Positions 1-8,695 are shown, counted from the stretch's first letter. The stretch is DNA of 54,983 nt from an uncultured Oscillospiraceae bacterium (GCA_934569045.1 CAKTJX010000014.1:1-54983), one strand, 5' to 3'. The notes: generated from the letters alone by a model not told the origin. A program made the numbers and translations.

Positions 1-66
1 GTACTGGATTTTTCTATGAGTTGCTACTTTTTTATTTACTGTTGCACTTGATATGATAACACAAGT
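1..66. mobile_element. Terminal end of an IS30-like insertion sequence
   Basis: The stretch at about 40-58 (TGTTGCACTTGATATGATA) matches, as an imperfect inverted repeat, the sequence at about 54932-54949 near the other edge (TGTCAAGTCAAGTGCAACA). Both lie directly beside the same kind of palindromic repeat. This fits the right end of one IS copy here and the left end of a same-orientation copy at the other edge. No transposase reading frame is inside the window. Assignment to the IS30 family rests on remembered terminal sequences and on the palindromic target, so it is tentative. Confidence 0.5.
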
Positions 67-109
67 TGGGGAAGGTTGGGGCTCCTTTTTTGAGGGTATA
101 CGTTCAACC
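67..109. repeat. Half copy of palindromic repeat family B
   Basis: Contains TTGGGGAAGGTTGGGG and ends with GGGTATACGTTCAACC, the same outer arm as the complete copy at 22517-22606. Only the right half is present; the IS end takes the place of the left half. Bases 110-200 hold only T-rich and C-rich sequence with no gene seen. Confidence 0.7.
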
Positions 110-200
110 GGGCGCTCAATTACTTCCACAAATACCAATTTGTTTTTTTCATTCTACCACATCCCCCCCAAGAAAGCAACGCCCCCGCCCCAATCCCCAG

Positions 201-229
201 TTGCTTTTCTTCTCCAAATGGGGTATGAT
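201..229 (+). promoter_or_regulatory. Sigma-A type promoter for the BMP-fusion gene
   Basis: TTGCTT (201-206), 17-bp spacer, TATGAT (224-229), placed about 38 bases before the start codon. No operator is visible. Confidence 0.55.
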
Positions 230-266
230 ATAGAGGACAAAATATCGCGAGAAGGAGTGATTGCCC

Positions 267-2240
267 ATGGGAATTGAAGTTGGGCTGGACGAATATGCCC
301 GTGCTCTGAAACAGGGGCAGAAAGAGGTTGCCGAGCTGGCGGCCCAGGGGAAGCCGACGAATCCCGCCGTGCTGGATGATATTCTGCCGGACAACAGCGC
401 CGATGTGGTTCAGGAGCTGGGGCTGCTGGAGATTCCCTCCCAGCGCATTGTGGGAACAAAGTCCGCCGGGCGGATCACCGCCTTTTCTCCCAGCTTCCGG
501 CCCCTTCTGGAGGTGCAGACGGAGTTTGCCAATAAGTGGGCCAACCTGTGTGTAGCCCACCTGGGGGAGGTGGGCATCCGGGACCCCATTCTCTGCTATG
601 AATACCTGGGCAATTTCTATGTTCAGGAGGGCAACAAGCGGGTGTCCGTGCTGCGCTACTTCGGCGCGCCGAGAATCCCCGCCATCGTCCGGCGGATTGT
701 ACCGCCCATGGACGGAAGTCCCCGGATTGAGGCCTACTATGAATTTCTGGACTTCTTCAAGGCCAGCCGGCTGTACGCCGTCCAGTTCCGGCGGCCCAAC
801 GACTATGCCAAGCTCTTGGCCGCCGTGGGTAAAAAGCCCGGGGAGCGATGGACGGAGGAAGAGCGCCGGACCTTCAACGCCTACTATTCCTATTTCCGGG
901 ATGCCTTCGCCCAGCTGGGCACCCTTCAGGAGGATGTGCTGCCGGAGGAGGCGCTGCTGCTGTGGCTCCAGCTCTACAGCTATAAGGACCTGGGCAAATT
1001 CTCCATTTCCGAGATCCGCAAAACCCTGACGGCCATGCGCTATGATGTGCTCTCCGCCGCCAGCCACGACTCCATCAAGGTACAGACTACGGCGGAGCCG
1101 GGCAAAAGCGGCATCCTCACAAGGCTCTCCACCCCTGTCTATCTGAACGTTGCCTTTGTTCACCAGCTGTCCCCCGCCACCAGCGGCTGGGTGCTGGGCC
1201 ACGAGCAGGGCAAGGAATATCTGGAGGAAAAGCTTGGCAGCAAGCTCACCGTCCGCAGCTATTTCAACGCCAACTCCCCGGAGGAGGCCGCCCGGCTTCT
1301 GGAGCAGGCCGTCAGCGAAGGGGCCCAGGTGGTATTCACCACCGCGCCGCTGCTGCGGGCCGCAACATTGAAAGCCGCCATTCAGTATCCCAAGGTGCAG
1401 TTTCTCAACTGCTCCGTAGACCAGCCCTACTCCAGCGTCCGGTCCTACTATGGCCGGGTCTACGAGGGCAAGTTCATCACCGGCGCCATCGCCGGGGCCC
1501 TGGCCCAGAACAACCGCATTGGCTATATTGCCTCCTACCCCATCTATGGGCAGCTGGCCAATATCAACGCCTTTGCCATGGGCGCCCAGCTGACCAACCC
1601 CAGAGCCCAGATTGAGCTGCGGTGGTCCTGCGTGGCCGGCAATCCCCAGGCGGATTTCTTTGCCGATGGAATCCGGGTAATCTCCAACCGGGACGCCCCC
1701 GGGCAGAACAAGATGTATCTGGATTTTTGCAGCTACGGCACCTATCTGATGGATGACAAGGGCGAGCTGGTGCCCCTGGGCTCCCCGGTGTGGGTATGGG
1801 GCAAGTTCTACGAATTCGTGCTGAACTCCATGTTCTCCGGCACCTTCAAGGGGGAAAAATCCGCCTACACCGCCCTGAACTACTGGCTGGGCATGGACAG
1901 CGGCGTGATCTCCGTGAATCTCTCGGACCGGCTGCCCGCCGGACTGCAGGCTCTGGCAAAATATTTGCAGATGGGCCTCGCCACCCGGACGGTGGACCCC
2001 TTCGCCCGGCGCATCGTGGCCCAGGACGGCACCGTAAAGAACGACGGCACCCACAGCTTCACCCCGGATGCGCTGCTGCACATGGACTGGCTCTGTGACA
2101 ATGTCCTGGGCGGCCTGCCGAACCCGGACGACATTCTGCCCATCTCCCGCGCTATGGTCAATGAGCTGGGCATCTACCAAGACAGCATTCTAAAGAAGAA
2201 AGAGGACACAGGCAATGAAAATTCTGTTTCTTTCCGATGA
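267..2240 (+). CDS. Cytoplasmic ParB-like/BMP-domain fusion protein
   Basis: A 657-residue protein with two recognisable parts. Residues about 100-135 (GIRDPILCYEYLG, then QEGNKRVSVL) look like the ParB/sulfiredoxin N-terminal fold. Residues about 290-610 look like a BMP (PnrA/TmpC-like) periplasmic-binding domain, the family that binds nucleosides in basic-membrane-protein ABC importers. There is no signal peptide, lipobox or membrane helix, so unlike normal BMP proteins it should stay in the cytoplasm, perhaps as a ligand sensor. The start is ATG at 267 because AAGGAG lies 9 bases upstream; a TTG at 261 is too close to it. The 3' end overlaps the next gene by 26 bases, so translation is probably coupled. 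The function is not known; nucleoside sensing is inference. Confidence 0.75.
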   Translation: MGIEVGLDEYARALKQGQKEVAELAAQGKPTNPAVLDDILPDNSADVVQELGLLEIPSQRIVGTKSAGRITAFSPSFRPLLEVQTEFANKWANLCVAHLGEVGIRDPILCYEYLGNFYVQEGNKRVSVLRYFGAPRIPAIVRRIVPPMDGSPRIEAYYEFLDFFKASRLYAVQFRRPNDYAKLLAAVGKKPGERWTEEERRTFNAYYSYFRDAFAQLGTLQEDVLPEEALLLWLQLYSYKDLGKFSISEIRKTLTAMRYDVLSAASHDSIKVQTTAEPGKSGILTRLSTPVYLNVAFVHQLSPATSGWVLGHEQGKEYLEEKLGSKLTVRSYFNANSPEEAARLLEQAVSEGAQVVFTTAPLLRAATLKAAIQYPKVQFLNCSVDQPYSSVRSYYGRVYEGKFITGAIAGALAQNNRIGYIASYPIYGQLANINAFAMGAQLTNPRAQIELRWSCVAGNPQADFFADGIRVISNRDAPGQNKMYLDFCSYGTYLMDDKGELVPLGSPVWVWGKFYEFVLNSMFSGTFKGEKSAYTALNYWLGMDSGVISVNLSDRLPAGLQALAKYLQMGLATRTVDPFARRIVAQDGTVKNDGTHSFTPDALLHMDWLCDNVLGGLPNPDDILPISRAMVNELGIYQDSILKKKEDTGNENSVSFR

Positions 2241-2874
2241 GGAGTGCCCAGCCCTGTGGGATTACTATGTGCCCGGGCGACTGGCAGGGTATGATCTGAT
2301 CATCTCCTGCGGGGACCTGAAGGCCAGCTACCTGAGCTTTCTCGTCACCATGGCCCGCTGCCCGGTGCTCTATGTCCACGGCAACCACGACACCCGCTAC
2401 CGCACGAACCCACCGGAGGGCTGCGACTGCATCGATGGGAAGGTTGTGAAGTACAACGGCGTGCGGATTCTGGGCCTGGGGGGCTGCCGGAAATACCACC
2501 CCGGCGACCACCAGTACACCGACCGGCAGATGCGGGGGCGCATCCTGAAAATGCGCTGGCCCCTGCGCAAGGCCGGAGGCCTGGATATCCTGGTGACCCA
2601 CGCCCCGGCGGAGGGGCTGGGAGACGGAGAGGATGTGGCCCACTGGGGCTTTCCCTCTCTGCGGACCTTCCTGGACAAATACCAGCCCGCCTACCATGTC
2701 CACGGCCATGTACATATGACCTACGGGCAGAATATTCCCAGGACCCAGCAGTACAACAGCACCACCATCATCAACGCCTACGAGCGCTACACCCTGGAGC
2801 TCCCGGACCGGGAGGTGCCAGAGAAAAAGAAAAACAAAATTCTCTGGATGAACGACCCGCCGGATTATCTTTAA
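2215..2874 (+). CDS. Calcineurin-like metallophosphoesterase
   Basis: A 219-residue cytosolic protein with the metallophosphoesterase signature blocks: GD at 33-34, GNHD at 56-59, a THAPAEG block and GHVH near the C-terminus. These bind a two-metal centre and hydrolyse phosphoester bonds; the substrate cannot be told from sequence. The first block, normally D-x-H, reads SDEE, so the usual histidine is replaced, as happens in some branches of the superfamily. It starts inside the end of the ParB/BMP gene and is followed 18 bases later by the DUF2461 gene, so the three probably form one operon. It may process a nucleotide sensed by its neighbour, but that is inference only. Confidence 0.85.
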   Translation: MKILFLSDEECPALWDYYVPGRLAGYDLIISCGDLKASYLSFLVTMARCPVLYVHGNHDTRYRTNPPEGCDCIDGKVVKYNGVRILGLGGCRKYHPGDHQYTDRQMRGRILKMRWPLRKAGGLDILVTHAPAEGLGDGEDVAHWGFPSLRTFLDKYQPAYHVHGHVHMTYGQNIPRTQQYNSTTIINAYERYTLELPDREVPEKKKNKILWMNDPPDYL

Positions 2875-2892
2875 AACGAAAGAAGACCGCCT

Positions 2893-3549
2893 ATGTTTGA
2901 AGGTTTTACCCCGGAAACCATTGATTTCCTCTGGGGCATTCGCATGAACAACAACCGGGATTGGTTCCTGGAGCACAAAAAGCAATATACGGAGTTTCTC
3001 TACGAGCCCATGAAGGCCCTGGGCCAGCAGCTGTTTGAGCCCTTCCGAGATCGGCCGGGCAGCATTCTGAAGGTCTCCCGCATCTACCGGGACGCCCGGC
3101 TCCACCATCCCCTGCCCTATAAAGAGAGCCTGTGGTGCTGCATCCGGCAGGACGTGGACTGGTGGGCGGAGAATCCCTGCCTGTACTTTGAGATCCGCCC
3201 GGAGGGCGTGAGCTACGGCTTCACCCTCTGGCATCCAAAGGTCACCACCATGGATTCCTTCCGCCGCCGGATCACCGCGGACCCCCAGACCTTCCTGGAC
3301 CTGCTGCGGGCCACCCAGCGCGCCACCGGCATCCCCGTCACCGCGGAGTGCTACAAGCGCCCCAAGCCAGCGGAAAATCCGATTTTGGCCCCCTACTTCG
3401 CCTGGAAAGGCGACATCAGCTGCACCCGGGCGGAGGAGGTAGGGGAAGACCTCTTCGGCCCCGCTCTGGGCGATCGGGCCTGCAAGCTCATTGAGCAGCT
3501 GATTCCGCTGTATGACTATTTTAATCAGGTCACAGCCATGGGCGAGTGA
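2893..3549 (+). CDS. DUF2461 family protein
   Basis: A 218-residue soluble protein matching the DUF2461 (TIGR02453) family: N-terminal FEGFTPETIDFLWGI, then NNNRDWFLEHK, and a central VSRIYRDAR block followed by a YFEIRPEG strand. No enzymatic role is established for this family. The length is normal and the gene appears intact. It starts 18 bases after the metallophosphoesterase and ends just before a palindromic repeat, closing the small operon that begins at 267. Family assignment is fairly sure; function is unknown. Confidence 0.8.
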   Translation: MFEGFTPETIDFLWGIRMNNNRDWFLEHKKQYTEFLYEPMKALGQQLFEPFRDRPGSILKVSRIYRDARLHHPLPYKESLWCCIRQDVDWWAENPCLYFEIRPEGVSYGFTLWHPKVTTMDSFRRRITADPQTFLDLLRATQRATGIPVTAECYKRPKPAENPILAPYFAWKGDISCTRAEEVGEDLFGPALGDRACKLIEQLIPLYDYFNQVTAMGE

Positions 3550-3573
3550 GATGCTGAAACACAGGGAAAGCGA

Positions 3574-3796
3574 ATTGTCAATGTGAATCAAGAGTCGAAG
3601 GCCCGTAGGGGCGGCTACCAGCCGCCCGGAAGGTATCGAAAGTGAACTGTGAAGACCGAACACGCAAACCCCGTCGTCTCCGGGCGGCTAATAGCCGCCC
3701 CTACGAGGCTCAAAAGTTTTAAAGTCCCCGGAATATCAGTGGAATTATGAACATTTTAACTATTTATTCGCATTATCAATTATCAACTGTCAATTC
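3574..3796. repeat. Palindromic repeat family A, copy 1 (full length)
   Basis: A 100-bp core (3605-3704) starts GTAGGGGCGGCT and ends AGCCGCCCCTAC. Each end is itself a hairpin (GGCGGCT-N3-AGCCGCC). Outside the core lie GAATCAAGAGT on the left and CTCAAAAGTTTTAAAG on the right, as in the copy at 48246. The inner sequence is the reverse complement of the inner sequence of the copies at 39618 and 48277. The bases from 3797 to dapA hold only its ribosome site (AAAGGAG, about 3836). Confidence 0.8.
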
Positions 3797-3847
3797 ATCC
3801 CTCCACGGACTTCCACTTATCTACAGACTACAAAAAGGAGCATTCCT

Positions 3848-4735
3848 ATGAAAAAAACAATCTTCCAAGGCATGGCCACCGCTATGGTGACCCCCATGAC
3901 TGCCACAGGCGTGGATTATGAAGCCATGGGCCGGTTTATTGACTTTCAGATCGCCAACGGCATCAACGCGCTGGTTGCCGTGGGCACTACCGGCGAAAGC
4001 GCCACCCTGACCCCCGAGGAGCGGAAGGAGGTCATCCGCTTCACCATTGACCGGGTGGCCGGACGGGTGCCCGTCATTGCGGGCACCGGCACCAACAACA
4101 CCGCCCACGCCATTGACTACTCCATCAGCGCCGATCAGGCGGGGGCCGATGCCCTGCTGGTGGTAACCCCCTACTATAATAAAGCCACCCAGAACGGCCT
4201 GATCGCCCACTTTACCGCCATTGCGGACAAGGTGTCCAAGCCCGTGATCCTCTACAATGTCCCCTCCCGCACCGGCTGCAACCTGCTGCCTGCCACGGTG
4301 GAAAAGCTGGCGGAGCACCCCAACATTGCCGCCATCAAGGAGGCCAGCGGCAACATGAGCCAGGTTGTGGAGCTGTTTGCCCGCTGCGGCGACAAAATCT
4401 CTGTCTATTCCGGCGAGGACGGCCTCACCGTGCCCATGCTGGCTATGGGCGGCATGGGCACCATCAGTGTTCTCAGCAATGTGGTTCCCAGGCAGGCCGT
4501 TGCCATGACCGACGCCTTCTTCGCGGGCCGGGTCCAGGAAGCGGCGGACTGGCAGTGTAAGCTGCTGCCCCTCATCAACTGCCTGTTCAGCGAGGTGAAC
4601 CCCATCCCCGCCAAGGCCGCCCTCAGCGCCATGGGCTACGGGGAAGAGCACATCCGCCTGCCCCTGACCCCCATGGAGCCGGAAAACCGGGCCAAGCTCT
4701 ACGCCGAAATGCGGAAGCTGGGGGTGCAGGTATGA
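3848..4735 (+). CDS. dapA: 4-hydroxy-tetrahydrodipicolinate synthase
   Basis: Condenses pyruvate with aspartate semialdehyde, the first committed step of lysine and meso-diaminopimelate synthesis. The 295-residue TIM barrel has the GTTGE pyruvate-binding turn (residues 46-50), Tyr110 in TPYYN, Tyr136 and Arg141 in YNVPSRTG, and the Schiff-base Lys164 in IKEASGN. Length is normal. AAAGGAG sits a suitable distance before ATG. The stop overlaps the start of dapB by 4 bases (ATGA), and dapF follows in the same way, so this is a tight dap operon serving lysine and peptidoglycan precursor supply. Confidence 0.97.
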   Translation: MKKTIFQGMATAMVTPMTATGVDYEAMGRFIDFQIANGINALVAVGTTGESATLTPEERKEVIRFTIDRVAGRVPVIAGTGTNNTAHAIDYSISADQAGADALLVVTPYYNKATQNGLIAHFTAIADKVSKPVILYNVPSRTGCNLLPATVEKLAEHPNIAAIKEASGNMSQVVELFARCGDKISVYSGEDGLTVPMLAMGGMGTISVLSNVVPRQAVAMTDAFFAGRVQEAADWQCKLLPLINCLFSEVNPIPAKAALSAMGYGEEHIRLPLTPMEPENRAKLYAEMRKLGVQV

Positions 4736-5463
4736 GAGCCGTTGTCTGCGGCGCCAACGGCGCCATGGGCCAGCTGCTCTGCGCTGCCCTGGGCAGCAGC
4801 CTTGCCGGAAAGGTCAGCATTGACGGCCAGGACGGCGTTGCCCGGACCTTTGAAGAGCTGGGCCATATTGATGCCGATACCGTCATCGATTTCTCCCACC
4901 ACACCGCCATTGGAGAGGTGCTGCGCTACGCCGCTGCCCACCGCTGTGGTGTCGTTGTTGGCACCACCGGCCATACGGAGGCGGAGAAGCAGCTGATCTT
5001 TGACGCGGCAAAGGAAATTCCCGTGTTCTACTCCGGCAATATGAGCTTGGGCATTGCCGTGCTGTGCCGTCTGGCGGCTCAGGCCGCGGCGGCCTTCCCG
5101 GAAGCGGACATTGAGATTGTAGAGGTCCACCACAACCGGAAGGTGGATGCCCCCAGCGGCACCGCCCATATGCTTTTCCAGGCGGTGAAGCAGGTCCGCC
5201 CGGAGGCCGTGGAGCACTGCGGCCGGTCCGGGGAGTGCAAGCGCACCAAGGAGGAGATCGGCATTTCCTCTCTGCGCATGGGCAATGTGGTGGGCATCCA
5301 TGAGGTACACATCTGTACCCCCAGCCAAACCCTGACCCTGCGCCACGAGGCCCACAACCGGGCCATGTTTGCCGATGGGGCCGTGGAGGCCGCCCGGTTC
5401 CTGGAAGGAAAGTCCGCGGGGCTCTACAACATGGAGGCCCTGCTGGCGGAGGCCCAAAAATGA
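4732..5463 (+). CDS. dapB: 4-hydroxy-tetrahydrodipicolinate reductase
   Basis: Reduces the DapA product with NAD(P)H to tetrahydrodipicolinate. The 243-residue protein has an N-terminal dinucleotide fold (CGANGAMG, residues 6-13), a VGTTG loop near residues 76-80, and the substrate motif HHNRKVDAPSGTA with His133/His134 and Lys137 as expected catalytic residues. At 243 residues it is slightly shorter than the E. coli enzyme, as is usual in Clostridia. It overlaps dapA and dapF by 4 bases each. Confidence 0.96.
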   Translation: MRAVVCGANGAMGQLLCAALGSSLAGKVSIDGQDGVARTFEELGHIDADTVIDFSHHTAIGEVLRYAAAHRCGVVVGTTGHTEAEKQLIFDAAKEIPVFYSGNMSLGIAVLCRLAAQAAAAFPEADIEIVEVHHNRKVDAPSGTAHMLFQAVKQVRPEAVEHCGRSGECKRTKEEIGISSLRMGNVVGIHEVHICTPSQTLTLRHEAHNRAMFADGAVEAARFLEGKSAGLYNMEALLAEAQK

Positions 5464-6236
5464 ACGTGACCTATATGAACGGCGCGGGCAACGACTTTAT
5501 GGTCATCGATGCCCGGGGCCGGGAGCAGGAGGACTTTTCCGATCTGGCAAAGAATCTCTGCGCCCTGCGCCACGCCGATGGCTTTATTGCCCTGGGGAAC
5601 TCCGACAAGGCGGATTTCAGGATGATTTTCTACAATTCCGATGGCTCCCTGGGGGAAATGTGCGGCAACGGGGCCCGGTGCATCTGCCGGTACGCCTATG
5701 AGCACGGCGTGGCCGGGGAGGCCATGGTCTTCGAGGCCACTGCCGGGCTGGTGTCCGGCTGGCGGCTGGATGAGAACACCTACCGGGTCGCCCTGAATCT
5801 GCCCAGCACCCTGGAGCTGAACCGCAAGGGAGACGTGGCCTATGTGGAGCTGGGCAATCCCGGCATTCCCCACGCCGTCCGGAGCTTTTCCGGCGGCCTC
5901 TTTGCCCAGGCGGATTCGCTCCGGGAGGAAATGCGGGCCCTGCGCTTTGACCCCGCTTTCCCAAAGGGGGCCAACGTGAATTACTACCAGCTCACCGGCC
6001 CCGGCGAAGCCAATATTCTGACCTTTGAGCGGGGGGTGGAGGACTTCACCCTGGCCTGCGGCACCGGCTGCGGCTCCACTGCCTGCGTGCTCTGGAAAAT
6101 GGGTCTCCTGTCGGAGGGAATGCTCACCGCCCACGTCCGGGGCGGCACCCTGGGGGTTACCGTCCAGGGCACCGACACCGTGGAGGCGCTGCTGCTGGAG
6201 GGACCCACGGAAATCACGGAGGTACTGGAAGTCTGA
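5460..6236 (+). CDS. dapF: Diaminopimelate epimerase
   Basis: Converts LL- to meso-diaminopimelate without a cofactor. The 258-residue protein shows both halves of the duplicated fold: NGAGNDF at 7-13, the first catalytic cysteine Cys68 in EMCGNGARC, and the second, Cys200, in LACGTGCGST. Length is slightly under the usual 270-280. The gene overlaps dapB by 4 bases, and its stop overlaps the next start (TGATG). The presence of an epimerase implies that a route through LL-DAP (succinylase, acetylase or DapL) is encoded elsewhere; none of those genes is in this window. Confidence 0.96.
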   Translation: MNVTYMNGAGNDFMVIDARGREQEDFSDLAKNLCALRHADGFIALGNSDKADFRMIFYNSDGSLGEMCGNGARCICRYAYEHGVAGEAMVFEATAGLVSGWRLDENTYRVALNLPSTLELNRKGDVAYVELGNPGIPHAVRSFSGGLFAQADSLREEMRALRFDPAFPKGANVNYYQLTGPGEANILTFERGVEDFTLACGTGCGSTACVLWKMGLLSEGMLTAHVRGGTLGVTVQGTDTVEALLLEGPTEITEVLEV

Positions 6237-6874
6237 TGTTTCGTTCCATTTTTCGCCCCTACGGGCTGGTCTGGAATATCCTCAACACCGTTACGGATAT
6301 TCTGGGGCTGAGCCTTTTATGGCTGGTGTGCTGCCTGCCCATTGTCACCATTGCCCCTGCCACCACCGCCCTGTACGATGCCGTGGTCCACGGCATCCGC
6401 TATAAAGAGGGCGGGGCCTACCGCCGGTTCCTGAAAACCTTCCGGGCCGAGTGGAAAACCGGCATCCCCGTAACCCTGCTCTGGGCCGCGGTGCTGGGAG
6501 GCTGCGGCTATATTCTGGCGGTGCTGCTGGTGATGGTGCGCCAGGGGAGCCTCAGCACCGTCTACGCGGGCATCTACTTTGGTGTTACGCTGCTGCCAAT
6601 CGCCTGCTTCTGCTGGAGCGCCGCCATTCTCTCCCGGTTTACCTTTTCCTTCGGGGATCTGACCGCCACGGCCTTCCGGTTTACCTTCGGCCAGTTCCCC
6701 CGCTCCCTGGGAATCGCGCTGTCCACCGCGGGGCTTCTCATCTTCACCTTCCACTACTGGATCTGGGTCTTTCTGGCCCCCGCCTGCCTGATGCTGCTGT
6801 GGTCCGTGTTCACAGAACCGGTATTTGCCAAATACGGCGGCGGAATTCAGCCGAAAAAAGAGGAAGAAGAATAA
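6236..6874 (+). CDS. DUF624 (YesL-like) integral membrane protein
   Basis: A 212-residue protein with about five hydrophobic segments, beginning FRPYGLVWNILNTVTDI and containing CCLPIVTIAPATTALYDAV, which is the hallmark of the DUF624/YesL family. Members often sit next to carbohydrate ABC transporters, but no biochemical role is established. Here it is translationally coupled to dapF (one-base overlap) and ends in a highly charged tail (KPKKEEEE-like). A strong terminator follows. Its co-transcription with lysine genes gives no clear functional clue. Confidence 0.8.
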   Translation: MFRSIFRPYGLVWNILNTVTDILGLSLLWLVCCLPIVTIAPATTALYDAVVHGIRYKEGGAYRRFLKTFRAEWKTGIPVTLLWAAVLGGCGYILAVLLVMVRQGSLSTVYAGIYFGVTLLPIACFCWSAAILSRFTFSFGDLTATAFRFTFGQFPRSLGIALSTAGLLIFTFHYWIWVFLAPACLMLLWSVFTEPVFAKYGGGIQPKKEEEE

Positions 6875-6885
6875 GCAATTTCCAC

Positions 6886-6921
6886 AATGTCCATGCCTGT
6901 TTTTTGGCATGGACATTTTTT
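6886..6921 (+). terminator. Rho-independent terminator of the dap operon
   Basis: Perfect 12-bp stem AATGTCCATGCC (6886-6897) / GGCATGGACATT (6906-6917) followed by a T run. Confidence 0.9.
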
Positions 6922-6939
6922 ACGAAAAGCAATGTAAAA

Positions 6940-6985
6940 ATTTGTATACAAATCATTTGCCATTTTCAATTCTATCTTGTATAAT
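6940..6985 (+). promoter_or_regulatory. Promoter with adjoining 14-bp palindrome before the AraC-type gene
   Basis: TTGCCA (6957-6962), 17-bp spacer, TATAAT (6980-6985). Immediately upstream is the perfect palindrome ATTTGTATACAAAT (6940-6953), a plausible operator, perhaps for autoregulation. Confidence 0.75.
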
Positions 6986-7022
6986 ATTATCGTTACGTCA
7001 ACTGGAAAGGAGCTGAAGCACT

Positions 7023-8171
7023 GTGATTCAGAACTTGAATCAGGTGAACTTTCAGGGATTCGGCACTGTCCTTCCGGAGCGGGCACAGGCCAAGGAGTCT
7101 GCTCCGAAAAACGCCGTTCAGATCAAGCTGCCCCAGGCGGAGGCCGTTCTCTACCGGACCAAAGCCGATACGCTGCTCAGCTGCAGCGGCAATATGTGTG
7201 TGCTCTCCGTCAGCCATGACGGCACGGAGTACAGCCACTTCTACCTGGATAAATCCGTTTCCATCCGTCTGGATGTGCTTTTCTCCCTCAGCGTCTACAA
7301 AAATGAGGCCACAGTGGCGCTTTCTACCGAAATCCCGCCGGAGCGGGCGGGCGTCGGTGTGCGCCGGAGTATGCGCATTGACAGCCAGCTGCGGGTGGCC
7401 GGAATCTATACCTTCTTCTATCAGGAAAAGGAGCAGGGCTTCCTGTTCCCCGGCGAGTCCCACCCCATGCCGGAGCTGACCTATGTGGATCAGGGCACAT
7501 TGCACTCCGTGGCCGATGGTCAGGACTGGCTGCTGCACCAGGGCGACGCCATGATTTACGCCCCGGACCAGTGGCATATGCAGTACGCCGATATCGGTGT
7601 GGCCCCCCGGTTTGTGACCATTTCCTTTGACTTGGACGGCGGCGACCTTTCCAGCCTCTATGGCCGGAAACTGGCCGTGCCCCAGGAGGCCGTGACCCTG
7701 TTGCAGCAGATGCTCCGGACCCAGGAGCGGATGGACCCCTTCTCCATGGACATGCTCATGGCCCAGCTGACCATGCTTCTGCTGCTCCTGCTGCGGCAGG
7801 CCCAGTCACCCGCTGGAGTCAAGCTCCAGGGCACCAACACCGTCCACAGTGAAAACGAGATCATCCGCCACGCCCAGCAGTATATTTCCGCCCACATTCG
7901 GGAAAAGCTGTCCGTGCGGCTCATCGCCCAGCAGGTGGACGTGAGCCCCAGCTATCTGACGGTTCTCTTCCAGAAGAATCTGCAAATCTCCCCCGGCGAA
8001 TACATCCGCCGCATCAAGCTCCAGGAGAGCAAGCAGATGATCCGGGAAAACAACCTGAACTTCACAGAAATCGCCGCCGCGCTCCAATACTCCACCGTCC
8101 ACCACTTCTCCCGCCAGTTCAAGGAGAAGTTCGGCATTACCCCGACGGAGTACGCAAGGTCGGTGCGGTAG
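7023..8171 (+). CDS. AraC/XylS family transcriptional regulator
   Basis: A 382-residue regulator. The C-terminal ~100 residues form the double helix-turn-helix AraC domain (IREKLSVRLIAQQVDVSPSYL, then FTEIAAALQY and FSRQFKEKFGITPTEY). The middle part (about residues 140-200; HPMPELTYVDQG, LHQGDAMIYAPDQWH) looks like a cupin-type sensing domain. The first ~120 residues are a further beta-rich region I do not recognise. The start is GTG at 7023, with GGAAAGGAG about 10 bases upstream. The gene stands alone between two terminators, with its own promoter and palindrome. Its ligand is unknown. The next gene on the same strand is metF. Confidence 0.88.
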   Translation: MIQNLNQVNFQGFGTVLPERAQAKESAPKNAVQIKLPQAEAVLYRTKADTLLSCSGNMCVLSVSHDGTEYSHFYLDKSVSIRLDVLFSLSVYKNEATVALSTEIPPERAGVGVRRSMRIDSQLRVAGIYTFFYQEKEQGFLFPGESHPMPELTYVDQGTLHSVADGQDWLLHQGDAMIYAPDQWHMQYADIGVAPRFVTISFDLDGGDLSSLYGRKLAVPQEAVTLLQQMLRTQERMDPFSMDMLMAQLTMLLLLLLRQAQSPAGVKLQGTNTVHSENEIIRHAQQYISAHIREKLSVRLIAQQVDVSPSYLTVLFQKNLQISPGEYIRRIKLQESKQMIRENNLNFTEIAAALQYSTVHHFSRQFKEKFGITPTEYARSVR

Positions 8172-8228
8172 CAGATCTTTCCATCCAAAGCATCCGCCCT
8201 CCAGGGTAACGGCAGTCAAATTGTATAT

Positions 8229-8275
8229 AAAAAGTGGGTATATCCTGCAACAACGCAGTGGTATACCCACTTTTT
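8229..8275 (+). terminator. Terminator after the AraC-type gene
   Basis: 14-bp inverted repeat AAAAAGTGGGTATA (8229-8242) / TATACCCACTTTTT (8262-8275); the stem is A-rich at its base and T-rich on the other side, so it may work in both directions. Confidence 0.75.
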
Positions 8276-8276
8276 G

Positions 8277-8390
8277 TTTGGCTTGGTATAGAGGAACGTA
8301 CAACTCCGGAAGGGAGCTCCTCTACCTTCCCCAAGGGGGATGGTAGGGGTTTCCTTCCGGGGTTGTACGTTCACCTATACCAAACCAAAA
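8277..8390. repeat. Palindromic repeat family B, full copy
   Basis: Arms of about 35 bp: GGTATAGAGGAACGTACAAC near 8286-8304 and its complement GTTGTACGTTCACCTATACC at 8362-8381, extending into CCGGAAGG / CCTTCCGG. The centre carries CCTTCCCC and GGGG blocks as in other copies. No reading frame of note lies inside it. The remaining leader to metF (8391-8581) shows nothing I can name. Confidence 0.7.
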
Positions 8391-8581
8391 CATTTAGCCC
8401 AGCCGCCGTAAAAGCAAAGTTTTTGCATGAACTGGCTACTACGGGCACGCAGCGATCGATTCGCGTTACAAGTATAAAGCGCTGCCGCAAGAACCACCCA
8501 GGGCAGCTTTCTTATATAAAAGCCCATCCCCGGCCCGGTCAAAAAATTACCTTGTTTTTTATCTTTTTCCAAAAAATATGG

Positions 8582-8610
8582 TTGAATTCTTGGCAATATC
8601 GTGATATGAT
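8582..8610 (+). promoter_or_regulatory. Promoter for the metF/acs gene block
   Basis: TTGAAT (8582-8587), 17-bp spacer, TATGAT (8605-8610), in an AT-rich island before metF. The 85-base leader ends in a strong TTAGGAGG ribosome site. Confidence 0.6.
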
Positions 8611-8695
8611 ATCTTTGTATCGATATGGGCGCAGTGCGTCTATTGGATATAGGCAAGAAAATAGACAGAAACTTTAACTTTAGGAGGTAAAATTC

